From contig JAOPYW010000075.1 in the NCBI GenBank assembly GCA_025964405.1, positions 1 to 9,798 on the forward strand: a DNA stretch of 9,798 bases, written 5' to 3'. Source of the DNA: Thermoleophilia bacterium (GTDB lineage: Bacteria; Actinomycetota; Thermoleophilia; Gaiellales; SKUG01). The position numbers and the translations under genes are program-made. Shown here one piece after another: positions 1 to 6,012 of this stretch (position 1 is the first letter of the stretch; each line of letters starts with the position of its first letter). The notes beneath the pieces are model-generated. The model was not told the origin of the DNA. It worked only from the letters and a program-made list of their open reading frames with translations, and did not search any database.

Positions 1-1
1 C

Positions 2-778
2 TTCAAGCAGGTGAACGACCAGCTCGGCCACCTCGCCGGCGACGCCGTGCTCAAGCGCCTCGCGTCCCTCCTCACGACGCACACGCGTGATGAGGACATC
101 GTGGGCCGGCTCGGCGGCGACGAGTTCGCGGTCGCGCTCGTCGAGGCGGGCATGGCCACCGCCAAGGACCTCATCCGCCGCCTGCGCATCCACCTCGTGC
201 CCGCGCGGCGCCAGTTCGGCCTGCCGCGCGAGTTCGGCATCTCCTTCGGGGCCGCCGTCTTCCCGACCGACGGCGACACCGTCGAGAAGCTGCTCTTCCA
301 CGCCGACGGCGGCCTCTACAAGCAGAAGGGTGCCGACAAGGGCACGCGCATGGCGCTCGCCGGCCACGCACCGAGCCTCGGCAAGGTGCGCGTGCTCGTG
401 GCCGACGACGATGCGGGCCTGCGGGCGCTCTGTCGCGCTGCGCTCGAGGTCGAGGGCTTCGAGGTGGTCGAGGCCTCCAACGGGCGCGAGGCCATCGAGC
501 TCGCGCGGGCGCAGATGCCCGACGTGCTGCTGCTCGACCTCAACATGCCCCACCACAACGGCTGGGAAGTGCTCGAGGAGCTGGCGAACGACGAAGCCAC
601 CAAGCAGCTGCCCGTCGTGATGATGACCGGCAGCGCGAGCCAGGAGAACCTCGACCGGGCCGATCGCGCGGGCGCCGTCGACTTCCTCGGCAAGCCGTTC
701 GAGCCGACCGACCTCATCAGCACGGTCAACCACGTGCTCGAGCTCACCGAGCGCATGGCCGTCGCCGAGCCCCCCTGA
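2..778 (+). CDS. GGDEF diguanylate cyclase with C-terminal receiver domain (5' truncated)
   Basis: The reading frame is open from base 2, so the N-terminus lies outside the window; 258 residues are visible. They begin inside a GGDEF domain (FKQVND, the usual FKxxND substrate loop). GGDEF is intact at visible residues 38-42, so the protein should make cyclic di-GMP from two GTP. An inhibitory I-site RxxD (RDED, 29-32) sits exactly five residues before GGDEF, suggesting product feedback inhibition. The domain ends near residue 115 (SFGAAVFP, then an AD-GGLY motif). A complete receiver domain follows at about 128-252: acidic pocket D135-D137, phosphoacceptor D179 in LLLDLNMP, T209 and K231 in the GKPF motif. 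The receiver therefore follows the cyclase instead of preceding it. Further sensor or receiver domains may lie upstream. It stops with TGA, and the next gene on this strand has its own promoter. Enzyme and receiver calls are firm; partner kinase unknown. Confidence 0.93.
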   Translation, partial: FKQVNDQLGHLAGDAVLKRLASLLTTHTRDEDIVGRLGGDEFAVALVEAGMATAKDLIRRLRIHLVPARRQFGLPREFGISFGAAVFPTDGDTVEKLLFHADGGLYKQKGADKGTRMALAGHAPSLGKVRVLVADDDAGLRALCRAALEVEGFEVVEASNGREAIELARAQMPDVLLLDLNMPHHNGWEVLEELANDEATKQLPVVMMTGSASQENLDRADRAGAVDFLGKPFEPTDLISTVNHVLELTERMAVAEPP

Positions 779-802
779 CGGGCGTCACCGGCGCGCGCGC
801 CG
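776..802. promoter_or_regulatory. two adjacent palindromes upstream of the CxxC gene, possible operator
   Basis: Two dyad-symmetric sequences lie side by side between the end of the cyclase gene and the -10 box of the next gene. TGACGGGCGTCA (776-787) has 5-bp arms around GG, and CGGCGCGCGCGCCG (789-802) is a perfect 14-bp palindrome. Together they cover the expected -35 and spacer region and end 3 bp before the -10 box, where a repressor would block RNA polymerase. A terminator for the cyclase gene is less likely because there is no loop and no T run. In such GC-rich DNA an alternating CG palindrome can also arise by chance. Confidence 0.35.
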
Positions 803-805
803 CGC

Positions 806-817
806 TACACTTGCCGC
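806..817 (+). promoter_or_regulatory. leaderless -10 box for the CxxC protein gene
   Basis: TACACT (806-811) matches TANNNT and is followed by exactly 6 nt before the ATG at 818, so transcription should begin at or next to the start codon. There is no purine-rich Shine-Dalgarno sequence before the ATG, as expected of a leaderless mRNA. No convincing -35 is seen. The same spacing occurs at two other genes in the window. Confidence 0.6.
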
Positions 818-1048
818 ATGCGCGAGAAGATCCGACTAGATGAGATTCGTTGTGAACGCTGCGTCGACCGCCTGACGGGCGAGCTCGCGCCGATCGAGGG
901 CCTCTCCGAGGCGCGCGTCGAGATGGGCACGAGTTCGATCATCGTCGAGTACGAGGACGACTCCGCCGACGAGTTCGCACTGGCCCTCAAGAAGGGCGGT
1001 TTCCGGGTGATCGAGCGCAGGCCGCTCGAGCCCGGCGCCTTCCACTGA
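818..1048 (+). CDS. small heavy-metal-associated (HMA-like) CxxC protein
   Basis: This 76-residue protein has the size and pattern of a single HMA domain (beta-alpha-beta-beta-alpha-beta). The strand IRLDEIRCERC carries a CxxC pair at C12 and C15, followed by a helix, the typical IEGLSEARVEMGTSSIIVEY strand pair, a second helix (DEFALALKKGGF) and a last strand. In HMA domains the two cysteines bind Cu(I), Zn or a similar soft metal, so a cytosolic metallochaperone or metal sensor is likely. The usual GMTCxxC context is replaced by IRCERC and the metal is unknown. No P-type ATPase or metal regulator lies beside it. The ATG at 818 is supported by the leaderless promoter and by the domain beginning at once. 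Its stop is 16 bp from that of the convergent minus-strand gene. Confidence 0.72.
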   Translation: MREKIRLDEIRCERCVDRLTGELAPIEGLSEARVEMGTSSIIVEYEDDSADEFALALKKGGFRVIERRPLEPGAFH

Positions 1049-1064
1049 CGCGGCGCACGCGCGG

Positions 1065-2393
1065 TCAGGCCGCGGCGTCACCCTCGTCGCCGTCGTGCCA
1101 TTCGTCCGAGTCGTAGCCGAGCGACTCATCGAACGGCAGCTCGTCCTCGATGAGCGGTCCGTCGGCGTACTGGGGCACCGAACCGCCGTCCTCGTCGAAC
1201 GACGCCCCCGGCTCCTCCTGGGCGCTGAACGGGTTGCGGCGCACGTCCTGCAGTGCACGGCGCAGGCACTCGAGCGGACGCCGCTCGGTGTCGTAGGCGA
1301 AGAGCACGGTGTGCGTGCCGATGAGCACGGCGGCGGCATGCTCGCTCACCACGCCGGTGCCCTGTTCGAGCGCCCAGCTGACGAGCCGCTCCTCGACCTC
1401 GCCCGCGAGCGAGGTGTCGGGCGTGCCGTCGGGCGCGTGCGCGGAGACGAGTGTGGGCCCTCCCTGGTCGACGCGGTACATCGCGAAGCGCTGGCACCCC
1501 ACGCGCGCGGCGAGCAGTCCGACGTCGACGCTGCCGTCCTCCTCGGCGACCGGCACCTGTGTCGACGAGAGGCGGTTCATGATCTCGGGTCCGAGGAGCG
1601 GTGCGCGGGCGAGCAGGTGGTGCGCGACGTCGACGTCGAGCTCGTCGGCCGAAGCCACGCCGAGCGCCCCGATCGCGATGCCGTGCCCGTTCTCCAGGCC
1701 GACCAGCCCCGCGTTGCGCATGCCGACCGACGCGAGCAGCTCCACGCCCGCGTGCAGTTCGAGGTCGCCGAGGGTGAATGACGCGCCGTGGCGCGCCACC
1801 TCACCCCACACCGTGTCGCTCGGGATCCGCCACGAGTGCAGCAGCGCCCCCGAACGCAGGTAGAGCTGCACGAGCATGCCGGCCTCCGCGAACAGCGCGA
1901 GCACGACGGTGTCGGCACCGAACTCGTGGGCGACGCGCTGCGCGAGTGCGTTGATCGGCCCGACGTCGAGCGCGGCGGAGCCGGGCTGCGGCGCGGCCAC
2001 CCATGCGGTGATCGCCTGCGCCTCGCGGCGGGTCAGCCGCGGGTCGCTCACGACCAGCACGATCTCGCCGTCACGCACTGCGCCGATCGGCATCGCGGCA
2101 TGGCGCCAGCGTCGGAGACCGACTCGCTCGGTCGAATCGAGCAGCGCCAGCGGGCGTGCGGTCGCGACGGCGTGGCGGGCGAGCCCGCGGGCGACGTCGA
2201 TGGCATGTTCGGTGCGACCTGCGGCGGCGCAGATGTTGCCCTGCCCGGCCTCGGCGGGCAGCTGCAACGCGAGCGCGGCCTCGATGCCCGCACCCACGAG
2301 GATGCTGCATGCGGCACGAGCCCGTGCGAGCGGGTCCAGGGGGAGCCGTTCGGCGGAGGCGAGCTGGTCTGTGCGTCGTCTTCGGTGAGCCAT
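1065..2393 (-). CDS. multi-GAF-like protein with acidic C-terminal tail
   Basis: A 442-residue soluble protein with no signal peptide or membrane segment. It appears to contain three GAF-like modules. The first (about 22-134) has a helix, strands, a PIGAVRDGEIVLVVSD-like core and a final helix. The second (about 147-272) has the same order around GLVGLENGHGIAIGALGV. A shorter third lies at about 285-385. GAF modules bind small ligands or mediate dimers in signalling proteins, but no kinase, cyclase, HTH or other output domain is visible. Residues 396-442 are strongly acidic and probably disordered. The ATG start has GGGG 5 nt upstream. It is 92 bp downstream of the metallopeptidase-like gene on the same strand, so co-transcription is possible, and it converges on the CxxC gene. 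The GAF assignment rests on pattern only; the role, perhaps sensing or scaffolding, is unknown. Confidence 0.6.
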   Translation of the reverse strand: MAHRRRRTDQLASAERLPLDPLARARAACSILVGAGIEAALALQLPAEAGQGNICAAAGRTEHAIDVARGLARHAVATARPLALLDSTERVGLRRWRHAAMPIGAVRDGEIVLVVSDPRLTRREAQAITAWVAAPQPGSAALDVGPINALAQRVAHEFGADTVVLALFAEAGMLVQLYLRSGALLHSWRIPSDTVWGEVARHGASFTLGDLELHAGVELLASVGMRNAGLVGLENGHGIAIGALGVASADELDVDVAHHLLARAPLLGPEIMNRLSSTQVPVAEEDGSVDVGLLAARVGCQRFAMYRVDQGGPTLVSAHAPDGTPDTSLAGEVEERLVSWALEQGTGVVSEHAAAVLIGTHTVLFAYDTERRPLECLRRALQDVRRNPFSAQEEPGASFDEDGGSVPQYADGPLIEDELPFDESLGYDSDEWHDGDEGDAAA

Positions 2394-2485
2394 GATCGCC
2401 CCGTGTCTCGGCGCATGGCTTGCGATGCTTGAGGGCTATTTGCGAATGCCTTGCTTGCTATGGAACAAGCGAGTCGCCAAGCGGC
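2394..2485. promoter_or_regulatory. intergenic region with near-identical direct repeats upstream of the GAF-like gene
   Basis: This 92-bp gap is visibly less GC-rich than its surroundings, which suits a control region. It holds TTGCGATGC (2420-2428) and TTGCGAATGC (2440-2449), starting 20 bp apart, about two helical turns. A related TTGCTTGC lies at 2451-2458. On the minus strand these fall 27-67 nt upstream of the GAF-like gene's ATG, a reasonable position for an activator or repressor. A 5-bp stem GCTTG/CAAGC is also present, without a T run. No clear TANNNT box at leaderless spacing was found here. Confidence 0.3.
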
Positions 2486-3463
2486 CTAGTCGAGGGGGTC
2501 GAAACCGTTCGTCCTCGGCGGTGTGGCGTCGATCTCGGGCCCATCTGCGAGCAGCGCGGCGAGGTCGATCGGGCGCCCTGCGGCGTGGTCGACGAGCGCG
2601 GCCTGCAGCTCCATGAGGTGCGTGCGCGTGCCGTTCTTCTCCGCCACGAATCCGGGCAGGGTCTTGGCGATCTCGGCGATGAGCTCCGGGGGAGCCGTGG
2701 GCCCGCCCAGCGCGTCACCGATGCCCTGCGCGATGGCCTCGAGGCGGCGGTCGGCCGGCACGCGGTCACTGATGCGTGCGGCGGCGGCGGCGATCGCGGC
2801 CTCCGAGCCGTCGGTGCCCATGGCGACCATGCGCTCGATGCGCTCGGTGAAGCGCGTGTAGGCCGACACCGACTGCGAGATGCGATTCGAGGTGTCGCCG
2901 ATGTCGACGCCGAACTCGTCGCGCATGAACGCGCCGATGTGGTGCATCGTCGTGACCTCCGAGAGGCCCTCCTCGAAGTCGCGGTTCGCGCCGCGCCACT
3001 TGGCGACGTCGGCGCTCGAGTAGCCGTCGAGGGTGACGTGCGCAGCCTCGTGCAGGATCGTCTCGTTGCCCTGGATGAAGGCCTGGCGCTCCGCCTCGCT
3101 CCAAGCAGCCCACGGCGTCGTGCGCAGGCGCTGGATCCCCTCGAGGATGCCCGTGGTCGAGCGCTGCGACAGCGCGAACCAGCCCTCGGTGCCCTGGAAC
3201 GTCGCGAGCCCGAGCGCGCCCTGGCGGTCGGCAGCGGCGTAGTTGACCTCGACGGTCTTGAGGCCGAGCGTCGTGCCGGCGGCGCGCGCGACGAACTGCG
3301 CGCCGTCCTGGATGAGGCGCGCCGCGGCGAGGTCGGCGGAGCCCGCGCCGCGCACGGTCACGACCATGCCCGCACGCAGCTGTTCGGGCGTGCGGTCCTG
3401 CAGCGGGGGCAGCGCCGCTGTCGAGGAGCTGGGCGTGGGGGGTGTCGCGGCGAGCATCTGCAT
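2486..3463 (-). CDS. HExxH zinc metallopeptidase-like protein
   Basis: A 325-residue protein with the zincin motif HEAAH at 138-142 in the helix NETILHEAAHVTLDGY. An EEGLSE segment at 164-169 lies about 22 residues beyond it and offers the third zinc ligand (E165 or E168). This is the gluzincin-like arrangement, so peptide hydrolysis is likely. The family could not be named. There is no signal peptide or membrane segment; residues 1-25 are Pro/Ser/Thr-rich and probably flexible. The start is ATG at 3463 because GAGGA lies 7 nt upstream. The frame is open for another 504 bases upstream, but that stretch is the shadow of the opposite gene. It is divergent from the prepilin-like gene, so the two may be co-regulated. 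Most of the C-terminal half is helical, with no known repeat. A substrate among neighbouring products, or a toxin-type peptidase, are both possible. Confidence 0.65.
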   Translation of the reverse strand: MQMLAATPPTPSSSTAALPPLQDRTPEQLRAGMVVTVRGAGSADLAAARLIQDGAQFVARAAGTTLGLKTVEVNYAAADRQGALGLATFQGTEGWFALSQRSTTGILEGIQRLRTTPWAAWSEAERQAFIQGNETILHEAAHVTLDGYSSADVAKWRGANRDFEEGLSEVTTMHHIGAFMRDEFGVDIGDTSNRISQSVSAYTRFTERIERMVAMGTDGSEAAIAAAAARISDRVPADRRLEAIAQGIGDALGGPTAPPELIAEIAKTLPGFVAEKNGTRTHLMELQAALVDHAAGRPIDLAALLADGPEIDATPPRTNGFDPLD

Positions 3464-3565
3464 CGGTGCATCCTCGCCAATCGTCACGCGCTCGTGCGGC
3501 AGTCGACACGGTATCGGCACGAACCGCGCGCCGCGCGTGCGCCGCGGGACGGTGTGCTTGCAGCC
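3464..3565. promoter_or_regulatory. divergent promoter region between the metallopeptidase-like and prepilin-like genes
   Basis: These 102 bp separate two divergent genes and must contain both promoters. On the minus strand TACCGT (plus positions 3508-3513) matches TANNNT and would give a leader of roughly 40 nt ending in the GAGGA site at 3471-3475. On the plus strand only TGTGCT (3553-3558), 7 nt before the ATG at 3566, stands in the -10 position, and it lacks the conserved A. No clear -35 or operator was seen; the centre is CG-rich and of low complexity. Confidence 0.4.
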
Positions 3566-4570
3566 ATGCACTCGAACCTCCCCAGGAAGCGCTCCCAAGC
3601 ACGTCACCGAGAACGCGGCGCGACGTCGGTCGAGTACGTCGGCCTCGTCGTCGCGCTCGCCGTGCTCGTCGCGGGCATGGCGCAGCAGTTCTCCGGGCGA
3701 CCGGCCGGCGCGATCGCGGCCGCCATCCCCCAGCGCATCGCCGCCGCACTCGAACACGAGGGGAGCACGCACACGGCCAAGGAGCGGCGCACGAGTGGCG
3801 GCACGTTGCCCGCGCGGGTCGGTCGCGACGACCTGCGCCTCGACCCGGTGGTGCCGACCGTCGGGGTGCGCCGCGGCGACCTCGACCGCGCCTACCGCGT
3901 TGCAGGCTTCGACATCCGCCTGACCGGCGAGGCCTGCGCGGTCTGCATCCGGGTCGGCGAGCGGCACTCGCTCGCCGCCGGCGCGACGCGCGACGCCAAT
4001 ACGTCGGGGCCGGGCGGGCAGGGCTCGGTGAGCGTCGACGCGCGCTTCGCGCTGCTCGCCGCCGAGCTCGGCGCCCGCGTCGAACGCAGCATCGGGTTCG
4101 GGTTCGGAGGCCCCACGAAGGTCGGTCTCCAGGCGCGCCTGCGCGGCATCGTCGGAGGCGAGCTCGAGGGCTCGGCCAAGCTCGTCGCGACCCGTGCCGA
4201 GCAGCGGCTCGACGTGGGAGGTTCGGCGATGGCCGGGGCGGCGGGCAAGGCCGAGGCGCGCGCCGGGCTCGACCTGTTCGGCATCAGCCTGCAGCAGACC
4301 GGTCGCGCAGAGGGCTGGGCAGGCGCGGGCGCACGCGGGCGCATCTCGGTCGAACGCCGCGGCGCGCGCCTGTCGTGGGAGACCGGCTGGGGCGCAGCGC
4401 TCGGCCTCGGAGGGGCCGTGGGCTGGAGCGGCACGATCGACCTGTCAGGCCTCCAGCAGACCCGCGACGAGGCGCGCTCGATGCTCGCCGACGCGCTCGG
4501 CGCCGTCCAGCTGCCCGATTTCGTGCACCACCCCGCCCACTCCCTCGACCTCCAGGAGCTCCTGCGATGA
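3566..4570 (+). CDS. type IVb prepilin-like protein fused to a Gly/Ala-rich toxin-associated-like domain
   Basis: A 334-residue protein. Residues 1-18 are basic and end RHRERG; cleavage after G18 would leave A19-T-S-V-E23-Y24, the G/XXXXEY site of Flp/Tad (type IVb) prepilins cut by a TadV-like peptidase. A single hydrophobic helix follows (25-42). So the protein is probably held in the membrane by a pilin-type leader, like TadE/TadF or Flp. It is far longer than Flp pilins. Residues 85-135 hold a CxxC pair (C124, C127). Residues 155-295 are rich in Gly, Ala and charged residues in alternating strand patterns, including EGWAGAGA (249-256) and a GLGGAVGW segment. From memory this resembles the domain before toxin modules in actinobacterial polymorphic toxins, though no toxin module follows here. 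No tad assembly genes are in the window. The ATG start is chosen because the leader begins there; no good Shine-Dalgarno site is visible. Confidence 0.6.
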   Translation: MHSNLPRKRSQARHRERGATSVEYVGLVVALAVLVAGMAQQFSGRPAGAIAAAIPQRIAAALEHEGSTHTAKERRTSGGTLPARVGRDDLRLDPVVPTVGVRRGDLDRAYRVAGFDIRLTGEACAVCIRVGERHSLAAGATRDANTSGPGGQGSVSVDARFALLAAELGARVERSIGFGFGGPTKVGLQARLRGIVGGELEGSAKLVATRAEQRLDVGGSAMAGAAGKAEARAGLDLFGISLQQTGRAEGWAGAGARGRISVERRGARLSWETGWGAALGLGGAVGWSGTIDLSGLQQTRDEARSMLADALGAVQLPDFVHHPAHSLDLQELLR

Positions 4571-5130
4571 ACACACGCACACGAACCCACGCCCGCACTC
4601 GATGGGCGATCGCCTTGTTGGCCGCCGTGCTCACCGCCGTCGGCATCGCCCGCGTCGCGCAGCGCGGCCCGGGTACTGCCGAGTCTCGCACGCCCCTCGC
4701 GACGCGGGTGGTCGCCGACGCGACGGTCGACACGCCTCCCACGTGGCGGGCGCTCGCGCGCACGCGCGATCACGCCACGTGGGGCGACCGCGGCCAGCGA
4801 CACACCGTGACGCTCGCAGCGCTCGATGCGAGCGAGGCTCCGCTCACGACGATCGTGCGTGACCTGGCGACGCAGGCAGCCACGCTCGCGCCCGGAACCC
4901 GGGTGGTCGGCGGGATCGAATCCCGTGACGTGCGCCGCGGCGCACGCGGTGACAGCGCGCTGCTGCTGCGCCTACAGGTGCCGCGCGGCCGCGGTCGCGT
5001 GGTGCACGTCGTACAGGTCTGGCGTCGCGACACGCGTGCTGCGCGCGACGTCGTCGCGACCTGGACCAGCACCGACGGCAGCTGGCCCGCCGACCCGGGC
5101 GAGCTCCTACCGAGCAGCCGTCTTCGATAG
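4567..5130 (+). CDS. membrane-anchored protein of unknown function, translationally coupled to the prepilin-like gene
   Basis: A 187-residue protein whose ATG overlaps the previous stop as ATGA, with AGGAG 8 nt upstream; the two genes are surely co-translated. The N-terminus is basic (about 1-12), followed by one hydrophobic helix (13-30). There is no lipobox cysteine, so it is either an anchored protein with an exported C-terminal domain or one with a cleaved signal peptide. The domain at about 55-180 alternates strands and helices (TVTLAALDAS, a long helix 95-110, then VVGGIESRDV, SALLLRLQVPRG, VVHVVQVW, VVATWTSTDGSW). This recalls the Mog1/PsbP fold of DcrB (DUF1795) and LpqN-type proteins, but the match is by eye only. 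Coupling to the upstream gene suggests a direct partner, such as a stabiliser or chaperone of the prepilin-like protein. Its TAG stop is also the first three bases of the next gene's -10 box. Confidence 0.6.
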   Translation: MNTRTRTHARTRWAIALLAAVLTAVGIARVAQRGPGTAESRTPLATRVVADATVDTPPTWRALARTRDHATWGDRGQRHTVTLAALDASEAPLTTIVRDLATQAATLAPGTRVVGGIESRDVRRGARGDSALLLRLQVPRGRGRVVHVVQVWRRDTRAARDVVATWTSTDGSWPADPGELLPSSRLR

Positions 5131-5139
5131 TGTCGCGGC
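5128..5139 (+). promoter_or_regulatory. -10 box for the crotonase genes, overlapping the upstream stop codon
   Basis: TAGTGT (5128-5133) fits TANNNT, and its first three bases are the stop codon of the preceding gene. Six nt later is an in-frame ATG (5140), the same spacing as at the two clear leaderless genes. TGTCGCG occurs at 5131-5137 and again at 5141-5147, 10 bp apart and spanning the predicted start point. Transcription probably begins at about 5140. Whether translation starts there or at 5200 is open. Confidence 0.5.
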
Positions 5140-5186
5140 ATGTCGCGACGACGCCCGCTGGCGAGGCGCGCGAGCCACAGCGCTGC

Positions 5187-5192
5187 GAGGAG
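5187..5192 (+). promoter_or_regulatory. Shine-Dalgarno site deciding the first crotonase start
   Basis: GAGGAG lies 7 nt before the ATG at 5200. It supports that start over the in-frame ATG at 5140, whose extra 20 residues are Arg/Ser-rich and outside the crotonase fold. Confidence 0.6.
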
Positions 5193-5199
5193 CCCTTCG

Positions 5200-5973
5200 A
5201 TGACGTACGAGACGATCCTGGTCGAACGCGAAGATGCCGTGGGCATCGTGACCCTCAACCGGCCGAAGGTCCTCAACGCCCTGAGCGTGCAGCTCCTGAC
5301 CGAACTCATCGACGCACTCGAGGAGCTCGACCGCGATCCCGAGGTGCGCGCGATCGCCCTCGTCGGTTCCGACCGGGCCTTCGCCGCCGGCGCCGACATC
5401 GGCGAGATGGCGGACGCGACCTCGATCGACATGCTGCGCAACAACCAGTTCGCGGGCCTCGAGCGCATCGCGCACTTCGTCACCCCCGTAGTCGCCGGCG
5501 TCTCCGGCTACGCGCTCGGTGGCGGTTGCGAGCTCGCGATGGCCTGCGACCTCATCGTCGCGAGCGAGACCGCGACGTTCGGCCAGCCCGAGATCAACAT
5601 CGGCGTCATCCCCGGCGCCGGCGGCACCCAGCGCCTCACTCGCGCCGTGGGCAAGGCCCTCGCGATGGACATGGTGCTCACCGGCCGCTCGATCAGCGCC
5701 GTCGAGGCACGCGATGCCGGGCTCGTCGCCCGCATCACCGCGCCCGAGGCATGGCGTGAGGAGACCCTCGCGGTCTGCCGCACGATCGCGACCAAGAGCC
5801 CGATCGCGCTGCAGATCGGTCGCGAGGCCGTGAACGCCGCGTTCGAGACGACCCTCGCCGCGGGCATCATGTTCGAGCGCCGCGCCTTCCACGTGCTGTT
5901 CTCGAGTGACGACAAGCGCGAGGGCATGACCGCATTCGTGGAGAAGCGGGCCCCCGCCTTCTCCGGTTCCTGA
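5200..5973 (+). CDS. enoyl-CoA hydratase (crotonase family, PaaF-like)
   Basis: A 257-residue protein, the usual length for a hexameric enoyl-CoA hydratase, cytosolic, adding water to trans-2-enoyl-CoA. The family's hallmarks are present: NRPKVLNALS near the N-terminus, FAAGADIGEM (61-70) with oxyanion-hole A64, and GYALGGGCELAMACDL (103-118) with the second oxyanion residue G108 and catalytic E111. FGQPEINIGVIPGAGGTQRL (127-146) carries the second catalytic glutamate E131. Both glutamates are kept, so hydratase activity is expected. It resembles 2,3-dehydroadipyl-CoA hydratase PaaF as well as short-chain FadB/EchA hydratases, and sequence reading cannot separate them. The start at 5200 has GAGGAG 7 nt upstream; an in-frame ATG at 5140 with leaderless spacing would add 20 Arg-rich residues. 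The second crotonase gene follows after 39 bp, probably in the same transcript. Confidence 0.9.
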   Translation: MTYETILVEREDAVGIVTLNRPKVLNALSVQLLTELIDALEELDRDPEVRAIALVGSDRAFAAGADIGEMADATSIDMLRNNQFAGLERIAHFVTPVVAGVSGYALGGGCELAMACDLIVASETATFGQPEINIGVIPGAGGTQRLTRAVGKALAMDMVLTGRSISAVEARDAGLVARITAPEAWREETLAVCRTIATKSPIALQIGREAVNAAFETTLAAGIMFERRAFHVLFSSDDKREGMTAFVEKRAPAFSGS

Positions 5974-6012
5974 CCCGACGCCTCGCCCCGCATCGCACCC
6001 GAAGGGACCACC

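Noticed and set aside
2420..3565. Extension of the prepilin-like frame about 1.1 kb upstream on the plus strand.
   Set aside because: It is antisense to the HExxH gene and shows no domain; the prepilin leader fixes the start at 3566.
3464..3967. Extension of the metallopeptidase-like frame upstream on the minus strand.
   Set aside because: It runs antisense through the prepilin leader and CxxC region; GAGGA and the change in composition place the start at 3463.
3442..4566. Extension of the membrane-anchored protein's frame upstream.
   Set aside because: The translated sequence is an Arg-rich shadow of the prepilin-like gene; the ATGA overlap and AGGAG site fix the start at 4567.
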